A stretch of DNA of 7,860 bases from Robiginitomaculum sp. (lineage in GTDB: Bacteria > Pseudomonadota > Alphaproteobacteria > Caulobacterales > Maricaulaceae). The position numbers and the translations under genes are program-made. The stretch spans positions 1 through 7,860 of the forward strand of contig NVVU01000105.1 of the NCBI GenBank assembly GCA_002733485.1, given 5' to 3'. The notes under the pieces are model-generated. The model worked only from the letters and a program-made list of their open reading frames with translations, made no database searches and had not been told where the DNA came from. The number at the start of each line of letters is the position of its first letter. Position 1 is the stretch's first letter. Shown piece after piece: positions 5,414-7,860 of the stretch.

Positions 5414-5440
5414 CCTTTGGCGAATAGAATGTCGCAAAGG
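5414..5440 (+). other. Hairpin between the methyltransferase gene and tolC
   Basis: CCTTTGGCGA (5414-5423) pairs with TCGCAAAGG (5432-5440) with one bulged G and an eight-base loop, starting 13 bases after the methyltransferase stop. No T run follows on the + strand (GGTATATG), so it is not a good intrinsic terminator. It may stabilise or process a transcript running into tolC. Confidence 0.4.
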
Positions 5441-5476
5441 GGTATATGTCGCAGATGCTTTTTCTGCCGTGCCTCG

Positions 5477-5482
5477 TATAAT
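5477..5482 (+). promoter_or_regulatory. Consensus -10 box just upstream of tolC
   Basis: TATAAT is a perfect -10 hexamer, but no -35 match occurs 16-18 bases upstream. Transcription from it would begin near 5488-5490, leaving almost no leader before the tolC start codons at 5489 and 5495. It may be fortuitous, or may drive a very short-leader transcript in addition to read-through from the upstream gene. Confidence 0.3.
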
Positions 5483-5494
5483 TAGGTGATGAAA

Positions 5495-6844
5495 ATGAAA
5501 CTCGTGTTTTCGGCTCTTTTGTCTGCGACCATGCTGGCGGGCGCTGCACAGGCAGAATCCCTTGGCGATGCCATGGCGCTGGCCTATACCTCCAATCCGC
5601 TTTTACAGGCAGAGCGGGCGGGCCTGCGCGCCACGGACGAGCAATTGGCACAGGCGCGTGCACGGCGGCTGCCGTCGGCAAATCTGGACGCAAGTTACGG
5701 CTATTCCAAGGTCAAACAGGCTAGCCCGTTTTTCTCGGACACCTCGGGGTTCAGGCCCAGTTCTGCTGGCTTCGGGGTTAACCAGGTACTCTATGGCGGC
5801 GGCGCGATACAGGGCGGCATAGATGCGGCCAAGGCCAACATTGCGGCCGGGCGCGCCAATCTGATAGGGGTAGAACAATCGGTACTACTGGACGCGACAA
5901 CCGCCTATCTGGATGTGTTGCGTGATGCTGATGTGGTGCGTATCCGCCGCAACAATGTTGATGTGCTTGAGCGACAGCGCCAAGCCGCGCAGGACCGTTT
6001 TGACGTCGGTGAAATTACCCGCACCAATGTCAGCCAGGCCATTGCCCGGGTGGCCGGTGCACAGGCGCAGTTGCAGGCGGCACTATCCACTTTGGCCAAC
6101 AGCCGGGCGGCCTATGAACGGGTGGTTGGCCGCATGCCGGGATCGCTGGATGGTGTGAATACACCGGAAAATGTACCAGAAGATCTGCAAACCGCCCGAC
6201 AAATTGCTGAAACCGAATCGCCGGTGATTCGTGCCGCCATCCATACGGAGGAGGCCGCCCGTCGGCAGATCCAGGTTGCAAAAGCGGGCTTGCGGCCAAA
6301 TATTACGCTGGGCATAAATGGCAGTACGGCGCGCAATGGCGGATTTCCGGGGCAGAAAGTCGATAGCCTCAGCACCGCTGCCCGGCTGTCCATTCCTATT
6401 TTTACGGGGGGGCTAAACCAGTCTCAAACCCGTGCAGCCAAGCAGCGTGCCTCGCAGGCACGGCTGCAATTGGTGCAAACTCGACGTCAGGTTAATGAAC
6501 AGGTTGCCCGTTCCTGGAGCGCGCTGGTGGCGGCGAAAGCCGTTATTTTATCGAGCCAGGAACAGGTAAACGCCAATGAGCTGGCCTTTGAAGGAGTTGA
6601 GCAGGAAGCCCAGGTCGGCCTGCGAACCACTCTTGATGTGCTGGATGCGGAGCAGGAATTGTTAAATGCGCGGCTGACTTTGGTCAGTGCCGAGCATGAT
6701 GCGGATCTGGCGGCCTATGGGCTGTTGGCGACCACAGGACAGTTGACGGCACGAAAACTGAATTTGCAGGTCGTCTTTTATGACCCTGCATCTTACGGAA
6801 AAACAACCGCTAGAGGGTTGTTTGGTACCCGCATTGACGAGTAA
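5495..6844 (+). CDS. tolC: TolC-family outer-membrane efflux protein
   Basis: This 449-residue protein is the outer-membrane channel of tripartite efflux pumps and type I secretion, where a trimer spans the outer membrane and periplasm. It begins with a signal peptide (MKLVFSALLSATMLAGAAQA, cleavage after residue 20). Two OEP repeats of beta-strand plus long helices follow, roughly residues 21-215 and 230-430. Typical family phrases are SLGDAMALAYTSNP, ATTAYLDVLR, the helix run RFDVGEITRTNVSQAIARV and its repeat-2 counterpart EAQVGLRTTLDVLDAEQEL, and the strand LSIPIFTGGL. Length is normal for TolC of the TIGR01844 type. Three in-frame starts exist (GTG 5486, ATG 5489, ATG 5495). The ATG at 5495 is chosen because AGGTGA at 5484-5489, complementary to 16S rRNA, then sits five bases upstream. 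It lies between the methyltransferase-like gene and popZ, an order conserved in Alphaproteobacteria as far as I recall. The partner inner-membrane pump is not in the window. Confidence 0.93.
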   Translation: MKLVFSALLSATMLAGAAQAESLGDAMALAYTSNPLLQAERAGLRATDEQLAQARARRLPSANLDASYGYSKVKQASPFFSDTSGFRPSSAGFGVNQVLYGGGAIQGGIDAAKANIAAGRANLIGVEQSVLLDATTAYLDVLRDADVVRIRRNNVDVLERQRQAAQDRFDVGEITRTNVSQAIARVAGAQAQLQAALSTLANSRAAYERVVGRMPGSLDGVNTPENVPEDLQTARQIAETESPVIRAAIHTEEAARRQIQVAKAGLRPNITLGINGSTARNGGFPGQKVDSLSTAARLSIPIFTGGLNQSQTRAAKQRASQARLQLVQTRRQVNEQVARSWSALVAAKAVILSSQEQVNANELAFEGVEQEAQVGLRTTLDVLDAEQELLNARLTLVSAEHDADLAAYGLLATTGQLTARKLNLQVVFYDPASYGKTTARGLFGTRIDE

Positions 6845-6922
6845 ATAGAGTGCGATTGGCTGGACAGGGGAGCAATCCCGGCTTTAGCCTTACCTTTTTC
6901 ATAATTGATTCGAGCACACACC

Positions 6923-7564
<642 letters not shown>

Positions 7565-7567
<3 letters not shown>

Positions 7568-7583
7568 GGCCTTGCCTCATTTC
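7565..7583 (+). terminator. Weak terminator-like hairpin at the popZ stop codon
   Basis: TGAGGC (7565-7570, including the TGA stop) and GCCTCA (7574-7579) form a six-base stem with a three-base loop, followed by TTTC. The stem is short and the T run brief, so at best it causes partial termination between popZ and valS. Confidence 0.35.
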
Positions 7584-7592
7584 TATGAAACC

Positions 7593-7646
7593 TTCATGCC
7601 CGCCAATATATTTTCATGCCCCGGCAATGCACTACGCCATGCCGGG
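7593..7646 (+). promoter_or_regulatory. valS leader: direct repeat, -10-like box and hairpin
   Basis: TTCATGCCC occurs at 7593-7601 and again at 7613-7621, exactly 20 bases apart, with TATATT (7607-7612) between them. The second copy runs into a hairpin in which CCCGGCA (7620-7626) pairs with TGCCGGG (7640-7646) over a 13-base loop, ending 22 bases before the valS ATG. No T-box-like anticodon or antiterminator features are recognisable. The arrangement suggests a separate valS promoter and a structured leader, but this is inference from motifs. Confidence 0.35.
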
Positions 7647-7668
7647 TGCATAGCCTGAGTCCTCCGCC

Positions 7669-7860
7669 ATGCTAGACAAGACCTTCGACCCCGCTGCCTC
7701 CGAGCCTCTATTATACGAACAATGGGAAACGTCCGGGGCTTTCAAGCCCAAGGATGATCCGGATGCCAAGCCGTATTGCATTGTCATTCCGCCGCCCAAT
7801 GTCACTGGCTCGCTGCATATGGGCCACGCGCTCAATAATACCTTGCAGGATGTTCTGATC
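7669..7860 (+). CDS. valS: Valyl-tRNA synthetase, N-terminal part (runs off the window)
   Basis: The 64 visible residues begin MLDKTFDPAASEPLLYEQWE and contain PPPNVTGSLHMGHALNNTLQD at 41-61. This is the class I synthetase signature with the HIGH-type motif HMGH at 50-53, specific in this wording to ValRS. The enzyme charges tRNA-Val with valine in the cytoplasm. The start matches the normal N-terminus of bacterial ValRS (a D-x-T-F/Y-D-P type opening followed by E-x-x-x-Y-x-x-W). There is no strong Shine-Dalgarno sequence directly upstream. The KMSKS motif, editing domain and anticodon-binding parts lie beyond the window. Confidence 0.95.
   Translation, partial: MLDKTFDPAASEPLLYEQWETSGAFKPKDDPDAKPYCIVIPPPNVTGSLHMGHALNNTLQDVLI

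Noticed and set aside
6801..6823. Hairpin near the 3' end of tolC (AAACAACC/GGTTGTTT)
   Set aside because: It lies inside the coding sequence, and the T run is on the - strand where no gene needs termination. Probably fortuitous.
4370..6911. GANTC (CcrM-type) sites at 4370-4374, 4664-4668, 4730-4734 and 6907-6911 as cell-cycle control
   Set aside because: The motif is expected about once per 256 bases and also occurs in the acquired region (104-108, 197-201). The excess upstream of core genes is not convincing without a genome-wide count.

Overview
The window looks like an alphaproteobacterial chromosome carrying a small patch of acquired DNA at its left end. The right half has a gene order familiar from Alphaproteobacteria: a divergent isoaspartyl-methyltransferase-like gene, a tolC-type outer-membrane efflux gene, a popZ/DUF2497 polar-organizer gene and valS, all on the + strand. 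This placement rests on gene order and on the PopZ-type protein; the genus cannot be told from the window.

Layout. Positions 1-99 are the 3' tail and terminal inverted repeat of an IS3-family element. Positions 100-1686 are visibly AT-richer and hold a fic gene (Fic-fold AMP-transferase with a built-in inhibitory motif and a C-terminal winged helix). It is preceded by a promoter set in an array of GTTAGTTA boxes and followed 15 bases later by an AAA/ABC-type ATPase gene that keeps only about its first 87 codons. A second, unrelated and nearly complete IS3-family element (1687-2955) cuts the ATPase. It has no visible target duplication, and no continuation of the ATPase is recognisable on its other side. 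The orfA of this element is frameshifted, so the copy is probably dead in cis.

Positions 2956-3558 hold intergenic DNA with tRNA-Asn(GTT) on the - strand, its promoter and terminators. Next, also on the - strand, come a secreted alpha-type carbonic anhydrase (3559-4350) and tRNA-Cys(GCA). From 4742 the + strand housekeeping block runs to the end of the window, where valS continues past the edge.

How the parts relate. The fic-ATPase pair forms one short transcription unit. The winged helix of Fic, together with repeats covering the promoter and the ribosome binding site, suggests autoregulation. The module may once have been a two-gene toxin or defence unit that the IS has broken. The core block supplies envelope export (TolC), cell-pole organisation (PopZ) and translation (ValRS); their adjacency is a conserved neighbourhood rather than an evident pathway. 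The most interesting points are the repeat array in front of fic, the broken Fic-ATPase module, the methyltransferase homologue without the usual active-site serine, and the GAGCCC hexanucleotide tract inside popZ.
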